Shown here: positions 1 to 8,404 of the stretch, one piece after another
How the letters are laid out: every line of letters begins with the position of its first letter
How positions within the stretch are numbered: position 1 is the first letter of the stretch
Assembly (NCBI GenBank): GCA_045599645.1
Contig: JAZRWI010000068.1
Span: forward strand, 9,098-73,097
DNA from: RUG334 sp045599645
Lineage (GTDB): Bacteria; Muiribacteriota; Ozemobacteria; Ozemobacterales; Ozemobacteraceae
Length of the DNA stretch: 64,000 nucleotides
Direction: 5' to 3'
The notes under the pieces: generated by a model
Databases searched by the model: none
Told to the model about the DNA's origin: nothing
Seen by the model: only the letters and a program-made list of their open reading frames with translations
Position numbers and translations under genes: made by a program

Positions 1-1
1 C

Positions 2-652
2 ACTGGTAATGATGAAGAAATTCATTATCAGGGTAACATTCAGGATATTATCATTGAATATGATGAATACCTTAAAGATAGAACTTCATACACTCTTGGT
101 GAAGATGGCGGCAAGCTTAGTATGAAGGACGATTTCATACAGAAGCATTTCTTTACTGACGACAATAAGAAGGAATTTTTCCTGAATCAGATTATCAGGG
201 TTAAGGGTGATCTTGATATTGATGAAAAGCTTGTTGTAGCAAAAGGTGGGATAATCATTTGCGATGGCGAAATTAATATTAGTCAGCCTATTTTGAATAA
301 ATATATTGAAGGTGCATCACCAGACGACCCGGACAGCTTTGGCTTTTTAACATTAATTGCTAAGAAGGGTATTAATATCAAGTCTACAGCAGGAACTAAT
401 GCTTCTCCGCTTCCTGTTATTCATGGCTTCTTTATTGCTGGTTGCGGTCCTGGAACTGATTCAAGAGTAAGATGCGATAAGCCAATGCATATTATAGGTG
501 GAGTTGCAGCAGATAGAATCGATAATCTTGTAAAAGACGGAGCCATCATTGAATGGGGTAATAAACCTGGCGAATCCACTATGTTAGAGCTTAAGGATTA
601 TTACGGACTTACACTTGGGCCAAGAGATATAGAAATTTACACAGGCGAATAA
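2..652 (+). CDS. Hypothetical protein, 5' end outside the window
   Basis: The frame is open from the first bases of the window to the TAA at 650-652, so the start lies upstream; the first ATG inside (122) is probably internal. The visible 216 residues are rich in short beta-prone stretches with alternating Ile/Val and Gly, such as the region around 'VVAKGGIIICDGEI', resembling a polymer-forming or right-handed beta-helix fold. I do not recognise a named family. It sits just upstream of a sigma/anti-sigma pair and two prepilin-like genes in the same direction, so it may be part of a surface-appendage operon; that is inference from position only. Confidence 0.6.
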   Translation, partial: TGNDEEIHYQGNIQDIIIEYDEYLKDRTSYTLGEDGGKLSMKDDFIQKHFFTDDNKKEFFLNQIIRVKGDLDIDEKLVVAKGGIIICDGEINISQPILNKYIEGASPDDPDSFGFLTLIAKKGINIKSTAGTNASPLPVIHGFFIAGCGPGTDSRVRCDKPMHIIGGVAADRIDNLVKDGAIIEWGNKPGESTMLELKDYYGLTLGPRDIEIYTGE

Positions 653-682
653 AAACTTTTTCCAGATTTAACGGTATATATT

Positions 683-1246
683 ATGAACAAGCAAGAAAAA
701 ACAGATGGTGAAATAGTTAAGCTGATCTTGGCTGGCGATGTCCAGATGTTTGCCGTGCTTGTAGCTCGCTATGAAAAGCTTGTGTTCAGCTTTTTGCTTA
801 GTAAATATCAGGATGTTTATGAAATAGAAGACGTCGTTCAAGATACCTTCTTAAAAGCATACAGACATTTACCTAGTTATGATTGCGAACGTAAGTTTTC
901 TACTTGGTTATTAACAATAGCTAGAAATTTATTGTTTGATAACCGAAAGAAGAATAGTAGGAGCGTTGCTTCAACTGATCTGGTTACAGATGTATTATTG
1001 GCTGAAGAGCCAGAAGATTCAACCCAGCCAGATGAAGTAGCAATCAGAAAGGAAAGATTTCAGCGTCTTGCGATAATGATTAAAAGCTTGGATGAAGATC
1101 TTAGAACACCATTTATTCTCCGAGTTGTTAATGAATTATCATACCAGGAAATAGCTGACATGCTTTCAGTTCCGTTACAGACAGTGAAAAATCGAATCTT
1201 TAAAGCCAGAACTTATCTTAGAGAAAAAAGGGAACAAGAAGAATGA
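683..1246 (+). CDS. RNA polymerase sigma factor, ECF (sigma-70 family)
   Basis: A 187-residue protein with the two-domain ECF layout. Region 2 (about residues 20-90) contains the DxVQDTFLKAYR-type segment and the W-rich 'FSTWLLTIARN' helix. Region 4 (about 130-185) has 'LDEDLRTPFILR' followed by the helix-turn-helix around 'SYQEIADMLSVPLQTVKNR'. It would direct RNA polymerase to a small regulon. It overlaps the next gene, a zinc-finger anti-sigma factor, by 4 bases (ATGA), the usual arrangement for translational coupling. No strong Shine-Dalgarno precedes the ATG. The target genes are not known; the prepilin-like genes downstream are candidates. Confidence 0.93.
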   Translation: MNKQEKTDGEIVKLILAGDVQMFAVLVARYEKLVFSFLLSKYQDVYEIEDVVQDTFLKAYRHLPSYDCERKFSTWLLTIARNLLFDNRKKNSRSVASTDLVTDVLLAEEPEDSTQPDEVAIRKERFQRLAIMIKSLDEDLRTPFILRVVNELSYQEIADMLSVPLQTVKNRIFKARTYLREKREQEE

Positions 1247-2202
1247 AATGCCCTGATGTAGAACAACTTATGCTCTTCGTTGATGGCGAACTTACTGCTA
1301 GCGAAGCTGCTGCGGTAAAGAACCATATTGCAACCTGCAAGAGCTGTCAGCATGAAGTTAAAGAATTTCAGGCTGACCTCGAAACAGAAGCTTTGCTTAG
1401 AAACAAAGTAAATAACAGCTTTGCTAAACACCAGATTAGCAATAAGATTATGAATGCAGTCAAATCTGAGCCGAAGCATAATAAAAAAGCTTCTACATCT
1501 ACTGTCTGGACTAACTGGCTTGTCAGACTTCTGGTTCCTGCTTTCGCTATGGCTGTTGTTCTCTTCATGCTTTTCAGTGGAACCACAACTCCTGAAAATC
1601 CTACAATATATCAGGGTAAGGTTTTCAAGGTTTCTGTATTCACAAATAAGGCAGAATCTTTTGTAGATAATAATCATGTTGAAGCCAACAAAGCTTTTAA
1701 TCTGGAGCCAATGGCAATTAAGAAGCTTGATGGTGAATTCCTTGTTAATGTTGTTTCTAATAGCAAAACTTATTCATTGATCGTAGATGGTAAAACTGAA
1801 ATTAAGTTTGATGAAGATTCAATGGATTTAGTATTTGATAGCTGTTCTGCAAATATAACATTAGTAAACGGTAATCCTGTTAATGCTATGGTTAATGGCA
1901 AAAAAATGAACATTACTAAGGATAAAGCAGTAATGTTAAAACCAGAAGAAGTTAAGCAGGTTGAAGAAAAGTCTATAACTGTAGAAACAAAAGCTAAGAC
2001 TAAGCCTGTAGAAGAAAAGCAGAAAGTTGAAGAACCTGTTGCTAGTGCTTCTGAAGAAATTCCAACAGAAAATGAAATTTGTGAAGAAGAAACTTTGACT
2101 ACTAGCGCAACTGGTGATATTACTATATTAGACATCTCCGGTGAAGGGGATGCGGAAGAAGGACATTCTCCATTTGAAGATTCTCAACTTGGTGGCTTGT
2201 GA
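1243..2202 (+). CDS. Anti-sigma factor, zinc-finger (ZAS) transmembrane protein
   Basis: A 319-residue protein. The N-terminus has an H-x3-C-x2-C zinc-binding anti-sigma motif (HIATCKSC, near residue 30) that should hold the upstream ECF sigma. One transmembrane helix lies at about 92-110, so the N-terminus is cytoplasmic. The outside part (about 115-235) is beta-rich and may be FecR-like; it is followed by a long acidic Glu/Lys/Val low-complexity tail to the C-terminus. The start codon overlaps the sigma stop codon. The outside domain is the likely sensor, but its signal cannot be told from sequence. Confidence 0.85.
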   Translation: MKCPDVEQLMLFVDGELTASEAAAVKNHIATCKSCQHEVKEFQADLETEALLRNKVNNSFAKHQISNKIMNAVKSEPKHNKKASTSTVWTNWLVRLLVPAFAMAVVLFMLFSGTTTPENPTIYQGKVFKVSVFTNKAESFVDNNHVEANKAFNLEPMAIKKLDGEFLVNVVSNSKTYSLIVDGKTEIKFDEDSMDLVFDSCSANITLVNGNPVNAMVNGKKMNITKDKAVMLKPEEVKQVEEKSITVETKAKTKPVEEKQKVEEPVASASEEIPTENEICEEETLTTSATGDITILDISGEGDAEEGHSPFEDSQLGGL

Positions 2203-2213
2203 GGCATTACTGA

Positions 2214-2696
2214 ATGAAAAATAGATTGGGCTTCACAATGATAGAAATATTGGTAGCCTTGGTTATATTATCCTTTGGCTTTCTACCAATCTACAATCTT
2301 TTCAGACAGGGTAGCGCTACAACTGTTAACAATATTCAGGAAAACATTGCCACTAACTATGCTTCTGATTTAATAAATTTCTGTAAGGATTTAAAATACT
2401 ATCAGATTAATTCCGCAAGCAGCGAAAAGAAATTTGAGTTGAGAAATGACGAAGAAATTAAAGATTTCTTCTTAAGTAAATTGAATTTGAATGCACCTCC
2501 TAGCGTGGAAGCACCTTTTAACAGGTCTATAATAATTGAAAAATTCGATACTAGAGGTATTGTCGAATTCATAAAAGATATTATAGCTAACAGAAAAAAG
2601 GTTCCTTCATATATGGTTACTGTAAAAGTCACTTTTCCAAAGATGTCTGGTAAGGGTGAAGATGATGTAACCATCTATTCTATTATTATGGATTAA
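2214..2696 (+). CDS. Prepilin-type N-methylation protein (PilV/GspI-like)
   Basis: A 160-residue protein beginning with a class III (prepilin) signal: a short basic leader, then G|FTMIEILVALVILSFGF, with Gly before the cleavage site and Glu at mature position 5. The hydrophobic helix continues into a polar C-terminal domain of the minor-pilin kind. A prepilin peptidase would process it, and it would join a type IV pilus or type II secretion pseudopilus. It lies 11 bases after the anti-sigma gene and 2 bases before a second prepilin-like gene. No pilus motor or secretin genes are in the window, so which machine it serves is unknown. Confidence 0.85.
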   Translation: MKNRLGFTMIEILVALVILSFGFLPIYNLFRQGSATTVNNIQENIATNYASDLINFCKDLKYYQINSASSEKKFELRNDEEIKDFFLSKLNLNAPPSVEAPFNRSIIIEKFDTRGIVEFIKDIIANRKKVPSYMVTVKVTFPKMSGKGEDDVTIYSIIMD

Positions 2697-2698
2697 GT

Positions 2699-3265
2699 AT
2701 GAAACGCAAGGCATTTACATTAGTAGAAATAATGATTGCTGTTGGACTATGCACTCTCGTTCTTGGCGTAGTTTATAAGGTTTTTTCTGGAACCTTTACC
2801 CAATTCTTTAAGACTTCTAATAAAATGACAAATTTGCGATCGGCCAGTATTATTCTGGAAAGATTAAAGAGTGATGTAAGATGTGCTGTTGTTCCTGTTA
2901 ATGAAGATGAAGAACCAGTTATTGAAGATGGAACATTCTCTTTCTACACAACTAGTGAAGCTGGTAAAAGAAAGAAAGTTGTTTATAAATATTCTGGAAC
3001 TGAATTAACAAGAGAAATTGACGGCAGCACAAGAAACGTTAATAAGGCATTAGTAAGAAACTTTACGATTGTGCCTTCAGAAAATACACTTGGTAATAAA
3101 TATATTACAATTACTATTGTTGTTGATAATGAACAGAAATATGAAAAGAGAAGCACTAGTTCTAAGGCTAATGAAATTCAATTACAAGCTGTTCTTTATC
3201 CAAGATTCTACAAAGAATCTATGACAAGTGAAGAAAAATATTGGTATAAAACTCACGAAAGCTAA
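2699..3265 (+). CDS. Prepilin-type N-methylation protein (PilW/GspJ-like)
   Basis: A 188-residue protein with a prepilin leader MKRKA|FTLVEIMIAVG. The hydrophobic helix and Glu5 are canonical, but the residue before the cleavage site is Ala rather than the usual Gly. The remainder ('SASIILERLKSDVR' and following strands) resembles PilW/GspJ minor pilins. It starts 2 bases after the upstream pilin stop and shares its operon with the ECF sigma pair. The likely role is a pseudopilus tip or minor pilin component. The Ala at -1 is tolerated by some prepilin peptidases but usually slows processing. Confidence 0.82.
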   Translation: MKRKAFTLVEIMIAVGLCTLVLGVVYKVFSGTFTQFFKTSNKMTNLRSASIILERLKSDVRCAVVPVNEDEEPVIEDGTFSFYTTSEAGKRKKVVYKYSGTELTREIDGSTRNVNKALVRNFTIVPSENTLGNKYITITIVVDNEQKYEKRSTSSKANEIQLQAVLYPRFYKESMTSEEKYWYKTHES

Positions 3266-3280
3266 AAAAGGAGAAATATT

Positions 3281-3715
3281 ATGAAAAAGTTTCTATTGGC
3301 TCTCATGGCAATACTAGTTTTTGCTGGTTCTGCATCAGCAATGACAACCCATACTTTTGTAGATGGTGATACTTTATGGGCATTGGCTGTTAAATACTAT
3401 GGAGATGGTAGTCTTTATACTATCCTTTCTGAAGTTAATAATATTTCAAATCCAAGAACAATTCACACAGGCACTATAATCAAGATTCCTGATAAAACTG
3501 ATTTGGAACAGATTCGAGATACTACAAACGAATCACAGCGCCAAAACATGGTTGACCAGATTAGCGGAAGTAATAACAAACCAGAAACAAATAATAATAA
3601 AGAAGAACCTTACATACAGCCTAAAGATGAAGATGTAAGCTTTGAAAATAGACTTGAAAAAGAAATAGATAAGAGCAGTTTTAAGTCAACTGAACTTACC
3701 CCAACAGAAGATTGA
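3281..3715 (+). CDS. Secreted LysM-domain protein
   Basis: A 144-residue protein with a signal peptide (cleavage expected after SASA, near residue 20) and one LysM domain at about 23-70. The domain holds the typical 'DGDTLWALAVKYYGDG' start and 'IHTGTIIKIP' end, which bind peptidoglycan glycan chains. The rest is a charged, low-complexity tail rich in Asn, Lys and Glu. An AAAGGAG ribosome-binding site precedes the ATG. It is the last gene of the operon beginning with the ECF sigma factor, and a terminator follows directly. It may anchor or localise something at the cell wall. Confidence 0.85.
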   Translation: MKKFLLALMAILVFAGSASAMTTHTFVDGDTLWALAVKYYGDGSLYTILSEVNNISNPRTIHTGTIIKIPDKTDLEQIRDTTNESQRQNMVDQISGSNNKPETNNNKEEPYIQPKDEDVSFENRLEKEIDKSSFKSTELTPTED

Positions 3716-3718
3716 TAT

Positions 3719-3778
3719 AAAAAAGCGCAGCCAGTTAATTATCCATTAAGGAAGTTAATCTAGACTGCGCTTTTTCTT
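3719..3778. terminator. Bidirectional rho-independent terminator
   Basis: Arms at 3721-3730 and 3765-3774 pair perfectly (AAAAGCGCAG/CTGCGCTTTT) around a long AT-rich loop. T-runs lie on both sides, so it can end the LysM operon on the plus strand and the tiny minus-strand reading frame at 3787-3837. Confidence 0.75.
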
Positions 3779-3786
3779 TGTTTACT

Positions 3787-3837
3787 TTATTCCATTACTG
3801 GAATGAAGTAATTTCTATAGTTCTTTTCTGATGTCAT
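3787..3837 (-). CDS. Possible 16-residue small protein
   Basis: On the minus strand an AGGAG at 3845-3849 lies 7 bases before an ATG that opens a 16-codon frame (MTSEKNYRNYFIPVME) ending in TAA. A terminator usable on this strand follows within about 10 bases. The unit of ribosome-binding site, frame and terminator is compact, but it is so short that chance is a real alternative. No family is recognised. It is divergent from the HD-GYP gene at 4018. Confidence 0.3.
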   Translation of the reverse strand: MTSEKNYRNYFIPVME

Positions 3838-3965
3838 TTTAATACTCCTATGATGTCATTACCGAGAACCAAAAATTTTATTGCAAATTGCATGCCACTA
3901 AAAAACGATAAAAATAGAGAATTTTAGATTAAAAAATAAACAATCTGTATAAAGTTTAAACAATC

Positions 3966-3994
3966 TTGACGATTTCGTTACAACAGTGTATATT
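3966..3994 (+). promoter_or_regulatory. Sigma-70-type promoter of the HD-GYP gene
   Basis: TTGACG (3966-3971) and TATATT (3989-3994) are separated by 17 bases, with transcription expected near 4001. The rest of 3838-3965 holds AT-rich sequence with small direct repeats (GATGTCATT twice, AAACAATCT twice) and nothing else I can identify. Confidence 0.65.
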
Positions 3995-4017
3995 ACAAGC
4001 ACTGAAAGTAGAAAATT

Positions 4018-5265
4018 ATGAATTCTTGTATATTAGGCGATGTTAATATCTTTACTGGTTATAGCTATATAGGCACTTGTAAAGAGTTTATCTGGAAACT
4101 TGGTGATAAAATTGCTGGCAAACAAATGCCATCACATTTTTATTTTAAGGGATTAAAGCTTGAATATGATGTTGAAGCTTTAATGATTCGTAAAGACCTT
4201 TATTTGCGTACAAAAGATAATAAAGAATACATCGTTAAAGAATTTCAGATTGTAGACATTAACGATTCTGAAAACATATCTGGCATAGCCATGGATATGG
4301 ATCTTCTATTTGAAAAGTTCCCCGAAATGAAAAGCATTACCTCCGGGGAAAAAGTAATTGTTAACAAGAAAACGCAAGTTGTAGCATTCAAGGCTGTTAC
4401 CGACGTAATTCATAATGTTAAAAATGGTCATAGTATTGATACTGCTTCAACAAATGAAGTTTCCAAGACATTGGTAGAAGATGTTCTTTCAGCTCCAGAT
4501 GCTATCATGAATCTGATGGACATCAAATCCTTCGACGACTATACATTTACTCATAATATTAACGTTTCTACTATCAGTCTTTTTATTGGTGAAGCTTTGG
4601 GCCTTGATAAAGCTGATTTGGAAGACCTTGGTATGGGTTGTATGCTTCATGACGTTGGTAAAATAAATATTCCTCTTGAAATTCTTAACAAGAACGGTAA
4701 GCTTACTGACGAAGAATTTGCACAGATGAAGTCCCATCCGATGAAGGGCTATGAAATATTACAGCGCTCAAAAGGTATTTCAGAAAGAGCAAAAAGAATT
4801 GCCTTGGAACATCACGAAAAGTTTGACGGTTCCGGTTATCCAAATAGAATTAGTAAAGAAACAATTAGTTTATTTGGTAGAATTTGCGCCGTTGCTGACG
4901 TATATGATGCCTTAACTACAGATAGACCATATCGTGTTGCCATGCAGCCATATGATGCTATGAAAATTCTTGTAGCAGGTATGGATAAACATTTTGATCC
5001 ACATATTCTTAATACTTTTATTAGAAAATTCTCAATATATCCTGCAGGTAGCCTTGTAAAAATGAACAACGGCTCAATAGCACTTGTATTGAGAAATAAC
5101 CCACAGGCAGTAATAAGACCTGTAATTAAGATTATTACTAATGAAAAAGGTAGACATGTTTCTGAACGTATTGAAATAGACCTTTTACAGGACAAAACCT
5201 TGTTCATTACTGGTCCGGCAGATCGTTCAGCACTAAATGTAACTTCAAAAAATGCAAACCTTTAA
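4018..5265 (+). CDS. HD-GYP domain cyclic-di-GMP phosphodiesterase
   Basis: A 415-residue cytoplasmic protein. Residues 1-150 form an unrecognised N-terminal domain; about 170-340 is an HD-GYP domain with HD at 211-212 and the signature HHEKFDGSGYP at 265-275, followed by 'VADVYDALTTDRPYR'. These residues coordinate the di-iron or tri-iron centre that hydrolyses c-di-GMP. A good promoter lies 24-52 bases upstream, giving a very short leader without an obvious Shine-Dalgarno. It overlaps the next gene by 14 bases. The catalytic motif is intact, so activity is likely. A C-terminal extension of about 60 residues is unassigned. Confidence 0.92.
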   Translation: MNSCILGDVNIFTGYSYIGTCKEFIWKLGDKIAGKQMPSHFYFKGLKLEYDVEALMIRKDLYLRTKDNKEYIVKEFQIVDINDSENISGIAMDMDLLFEKFPEMKSITSGEKVIVNKKTQVVAFKAVTDVIHNVKNGHSIDTASTNEVSKTLVEDVLSAPDAIMNLMDIKSFDDYTFTHNINVSTISLFIGEALGLDKADLEDLGMGCMLHDVGKINIPLEILNKNGKLTDEEFAQMKSHPMKGYEILQRSKGISERAKRIALEHHEKFDGSGYPNRISKETISLFGRICAVADVYDALTTDRPYRVAMQPYDAMKILVAGMDKHFDPHILNTFIRKFSIYPAGSLVKMNNGSIALVLRNNPQAVIRPVIKIITNEKGRHVSERIEIDLLQDKTLFITGPADRSALNVTSKNANL

Positions 5266-5800
5266 GCGTTTACATGTTCTGATAATATTATTCTTTTTCT
5301 TATTTTCAAATTTAATGATGTGCTATGGGCAGAAAAGTCTGCTAGAATCCGAATCACTATTTGGGCTTGAAGAACCTGAAGAGTATAAAGAAAGCACAAA
5401 GACACCAGGTTTCCTTGATGGCGAAAAAGTAGAACCAACCTTTATTCTACCTCGACCGATTGGTGGTTTTGGTAATCTTCATGTTATTATTGAAACAATA
5501 GATGCAATAAATGAAAAGGTAATCTCTCAAAAAGCGGATCGTGCAGAGTTATGGCTCGGTCATAACATGATTTCGAGACTCGATGTAAATGACGTTAAGG
5601 TCTTAGAAAGTGGTAAAGGCCGATATTTTGATTTCCCGATAACTAGCTTGAGAACCGGTTACTATTTTATTTCCATTAGATTATATTCAAACGGGTTCTT
5701 ATGGAAAAATAAAAAATTTCATGAAGAAATATTTCAAGTTGGTGTTCACGAAGGCCAGACTACAACTTTAAGAAGAAAAATACCATTTTTGCATTGGTAA
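5252..5800 (+). CDS. Secreted protein of unknown function
   Basis: A 182-residue protein whose first 26 residues form a clear signal peptide (hydrophobic 'VLIILFFFLFSNLMMCYG'). The mature part has a beta-rich C-terminal domain, with 'AELWLGHNMISRLDV' and 'YYFISIRLYSNGFLW', that looks like an Ig-like or carboxypeptidase-regulatory-like sandwich. No catalytic motif is visible. The start lies inside the end of the HD-GYP gene (14-base overlap), so the two are probably co-translated. A Cys near the cleavage site could make it a lipoprotein, but it lacks a proper lipobox. Confidence 0.7.
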   Translation: MQTFKRLHVLIILFFFLFSNLMMCYGQKSLLESESLFGLEEPEEYKESTKTPGFLDGEKVEPTFILPRPIGGFGNLHVIIETIDAINEKVISQKADRAELWLGHNMISRLDVNDVKVLESGKGRYFDFPITSLRTGYYFISIRLYSNGFLWKNKKFHEEIFQVGVHEGQTTTLRRKIPFLHW

Positions 5801-5804
5801 ATTT

Positions 5805-5832
5805 GGAACCTTTTTTTATTTTATAGGTCTAA
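5805..5832 (+). promoter_or_regulatory. ECF sigma-E-type promoter (GGAACC-N16-GTCTAA)
   Basis: GGAACC at 5805-5810 and GTCTAA at 5827-5832 are separated by 16 bases with a T-rich spacer, matching the general promoter form used by sigma-E-group ECF factors. It lies directly before the ECF sigma gene at 5840, the usual sign of autoregulation. The expected start point is about 5838-5840, so the message would be leaderless or nearly so. Confidence 0.7.
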
Positions 5833-5839
5833 TGTTTAT

Positions 5840-6412
5840 ATGATAGATGAAAATACAAATATTGTATTTGATGCAATAAGAAATGGTGATAAAAATCCTT
5901 TTGACAAACTTGTTTCTCAATATGAAAAAGTTGTCTATAGGATATGTCACAGATTCTTTAATAATGAGAACGACGCCTTAGATGCATCACAAGAAATATT
6001 TATCAAAATCTATCGTAATATTGACAAATTTGAAGGTAAATCCTCATTGAAAACTTGGATATATAGAATAGCTTCTAACACTTGTATAACCTTATCCGAA
6101 AAAAATAAAAGGGAAAAAGAAGGACTGCTGCAAAATATAGTAAATTGGTGGCAATCTTTTTCTCAACCAACACCAGAGGAAATTACTGTTTCAAATGTAG
6201 AACGAGGTATTACTCAAAATGTCGTTCGTGAAAATATTACTAAGATTCCAGAAGTCTATAGAATCCCTGTCATATTAAAAGACATTGAAGGTCTTCCAAT
6301 GGAAAAAATCAGTGAAATACTAGAGATTCCCGTTGGAACGGTAAAATCTCGTTTAAATCGTGGAAGAAGAATATTACATGATAAACTTGAGCCGTTGATG
6401 AAGGAGTTATAA
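5840..6412 (+). CDS. RNA polymerase sigma factor, ECF (RpoE-like)
   Basis: A 190-residue protein. Region 2 (about residues 18-85) includes 'DALDASQEIFIKIYRNIDKF' and 'LKTWIYRIASNTC'; region 4 (about 130-185) includes 'IPEVYRIPVILKDIEGLPMEKISEILEI' and the helix 'PVGTVKSRLNRGR'. The neighbouring anti-sigma and HtrA protease make it the functional analogue of an envelope-stress sigma-E system. Its own upstream promoter has an ECF consensus, so positive autoregulation is likely. It differs clearly from the ECF factor at 683. Confidence 0.93.
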   Translation: MIDENTNIVFDAIRNGDKNPFDKLVSQYEKVVYRICHRFFNNENDALDASQEIFIKIYRNIDKFEGKSSLKTWIYRIASNTCITLSEKNKREKEGLLQNIVNWWQSFSQPTPEEITVSNVERGITQNVVRENITKIPEVYRIPVILKDIEGLPMEKISEILEIPVGTVKSRLNRGRRILHDKLEPLMKEL

Positions 6413-6961
6413 ATGAAAAGATGTAAACTATATCTTGATTCATTGCAAAACGATGATAAAAACTCAATTACTGAAGCAGAAATACACGCAAGTCATTGTA
6501 GTGATTGTTCATTCGATAAAAAAATCAACGACAAAATGATAATGGTCATGAATAATCTTGCTGAACCGGAGTATCCTGAAAATCTTCATGACTTGCTAAT
6601 GAATGCTTCATTAGATAACAAATCAGTTTCATACGATGAACAGAATCTTTTAGAAAAAATCTCGATATTATTGCTCAAACCATTAGAAATTGCAGCGCCA
6701 ATAGCCTGTGTAATAATGCTTATATGTATGATTCAAATTAATACAGGTGAGAATAGTGGAGACTTAGAGGGTAAGACGCAACAAAGAGTATCTTTTAAGG
6801 TCGAAAAGGTTAATAACTCTAACAATACAGATGCTCTAGAAAAAGTTTCTCCAGAAGAAGTAAAGGAATTTCTGGCTAAGCTGGATGAATTTAATAAATC
6901 ACATCCCGAAAACAAAATATTGAACAATAATCTTGATATTAGACTGGTAAACGATAGATGA
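6413..6961 (+). CDS. Anti-sigma factor with zinc-finger and one TM helix
   Basis: A 182-residue protein that begins directly after the sigma stop codon. An H-x3-C-x2-C motif (HASHCSDC, near residue 27) identifies a zinc-type anti-sigma domain, and a transmembrane helix lies at about 88-105. The C-terminal part is a short polar outside segment. It should keep the upstream sigma inactive until a periplasmic signal triggers its cleavage or release, by analogy with RseA-like systems. It overlaps the HtrA gene by 4 bases (ATGA). Confidence 0.8.
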   Translation: MKRCKLYLDSLQNDDKNSITEAEIHASHCSDCSFDKKINDKMIMVMNNLAEPEYPENLHDLLMNASLDNKSVSYDEQNLLEKISILLLKPLEIAAPIACVIMLICMIQINTGENSGDLEGKTQQRVSFKVEKVNNSNNTDALEKVSPEEVKEFLAKLDEFNKSHPENKILNNNLDIRLVNDR

Positions 6962-8313
6962 AAAAGTTTGTATTCATATTTATATTTCTATTAAATTTTA
7001 TTCACGTTTCCTATGGCGCTCCTGCTGAATTGTTTGGCACCACTTTGATTGCTGACATATCACAACAGGTAAGCCCATCTGTCGTAGCTATCGAATCCGT
7101 TCATTATGTCAGAACAAGGAGCTTTGGATCAGGTGATCCTTTGTTCGATAGATTTTTTAGTCACTTATTCGATGATGATTTCAGCGGTTATAATAATGTT
7201 ATTCCGCAGAAGGGTAGTGGGTCCGGGGTTATTATAAGCAAAGATGGGTATTTATTAACAAATGAACATGTCATTTCATCAGCAGATGAAATCAATGTAA
7301 AATTTGGAGATGGAAAGTCTTATAAAGCAAAGATTATAGGGAAAGATAAAACAAATGACTTAGCAGTTTTGAAAATTGATGCAAAAGAAAATCTTTCTTT
7401 TGTTCAAATGGGTGATTCAGATAATGTAAAAGTTGGTGAATGGGTTATAGCTATCGGTAATCCTTTTGGTCTTGGTATCACCGTTACAGCAGGCGTTGTA
7501 TCTGCAATAAAAAGAGACTTAACTATTGATAAAAATACAAATTACACTGGTTTAATACAAACAGATGCTTCTATTAATCCTGGCAATTCAGGTGGTGCAT
7601 TAATAAATTCCAAGGGACAATTAATTGGCATAAATACAGCAATTATGCCATCTGGTCAGGGCATCGGGTTTGCTATTCCTGTAAATAGAGCTAAGAGAAT
7701 AGTAGGGGATCTTATTAAATATGGAAAGGTGAAAAAAGTATCTATTGGTGTTACTTTACAAAATGTAACTAAGGAATTAGCAGAATACTTTAATGTTCCA
7801 ATGAAGGGCTTATTAATATCTTCTGTTGAAGAAGATTCCAGTGCTTCAGAATGCGGTCTTGTACCTAGTGATATAATTATTTCCGTCGATGATTTCGTGG
7901 TAAACGATGTATCAACTTTTAATAGTATTGTTGATAAATTTTCAATTGGTCAAAAGTGTAAATTAAAAATTTATAGAAAAGGAAAAATGTCTGAGGTTAG
8001 TTTAGTTTTTAAAGAAACAAAAGCTTCACAGAATGCATTAGGCATTGCTGTTAAAACTGTTGATGATGAATTGATAGAAAAATTTAATCTTTACATTGAT
8101 CAAGGCTGTGTAATAACGGAAGTTATTAATGGCTCTCCTGCTTATGAAGCCGGACTAAAAAAAGGTGACATAATCTTATCTATTGATAAGAGTACCACAC
8201 TAACCGAAAAAGCTTTTGAAAAAGCTATTAATCAAATTGGTAAAAAAACTTCAGTTATTATGAGAATTGTAAGAAAAGATACTGTAGTTAGACTCATATT
8301 ACCTTTAAAATAG
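6958..8313 (+). CDS. Periplasmic serine protease, HtrA/DegP family
   Basis: A 451-residue protein with a signal peptide (cleavage near residue 20), a trypsin-like domain with the complete triad His104, Asp134 and Ser211 (in NPGNSGGAL), and two PDZ domains (about 245-335 and 345-450). The family degrades or refolds damaged envelope proteins. It is the third gene of the ECF operon and overlaps the anti-sigma gene, so it should be made on envelope stress and may also take part in cleaving the sensor. Length and domain order are typical of DegP/DegQ. Confidence 0.95.
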   Translation: MKKFVFIFIFLLNFIHVSYGAPAELFGTTLIADISQQVSPSVVAIESVHYVRTRSFGSGDPLFDRFFSHLFDDDFSGYNNVIPQKGSGSGVIISKDGYLLTNEHVISSADEINVKFGDGKSYKAKIIGKDKTNDLAVLKIDAKENLSFVQMGDSDNVKVGEWVIAIGNPFGLGITVTAGVVSAIKRDLTIDKNTNYTGLIQTDASINPGNSGGALINSKGQLIGINTAIMPSGQGIGFAIPVNRAKRIVGDLIKYGKVKKVSIGVTLQNVTKELAEYFNVPMKGLLISSVEEDSSASECGLVPSDIIISVDDFVVNDVSTFNSIVDKFSIGQKCKLKIYRKGKMSEVSLVFKETKASQNALGIAVKTVDDELIEKFNLYIDQGCVITEVINGSPAYEAGLKKGDIILSIDKSTTLTEKAFEKAINQIGKKTSVIMRIVRKDTVVRLILPLK

Positions 8314-8343
8314 AAAAATCTTTGTACCTTTAGTAAAAAATGG

Positions 8344-8372
8344 TTGAATTTCTTGTGAAGTTTTTCTATAAT
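8344..8372 (+). promoter_or_regulatory. Sigma-70-type promoter of the EIIA-like gene
   Basis: TTGAAT at 8344-8349 and a perfect TATAAT at 8367-8372 with 17 bases between. A strong ribosome-binding site (GGAGGG, 8391-8396) follows before the ATG at 8405. Confidence 0.65.
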
Positions 8373-8404
8373 CAAAATAATGACACTCACCGGAGGGCAT
8401 ATAA

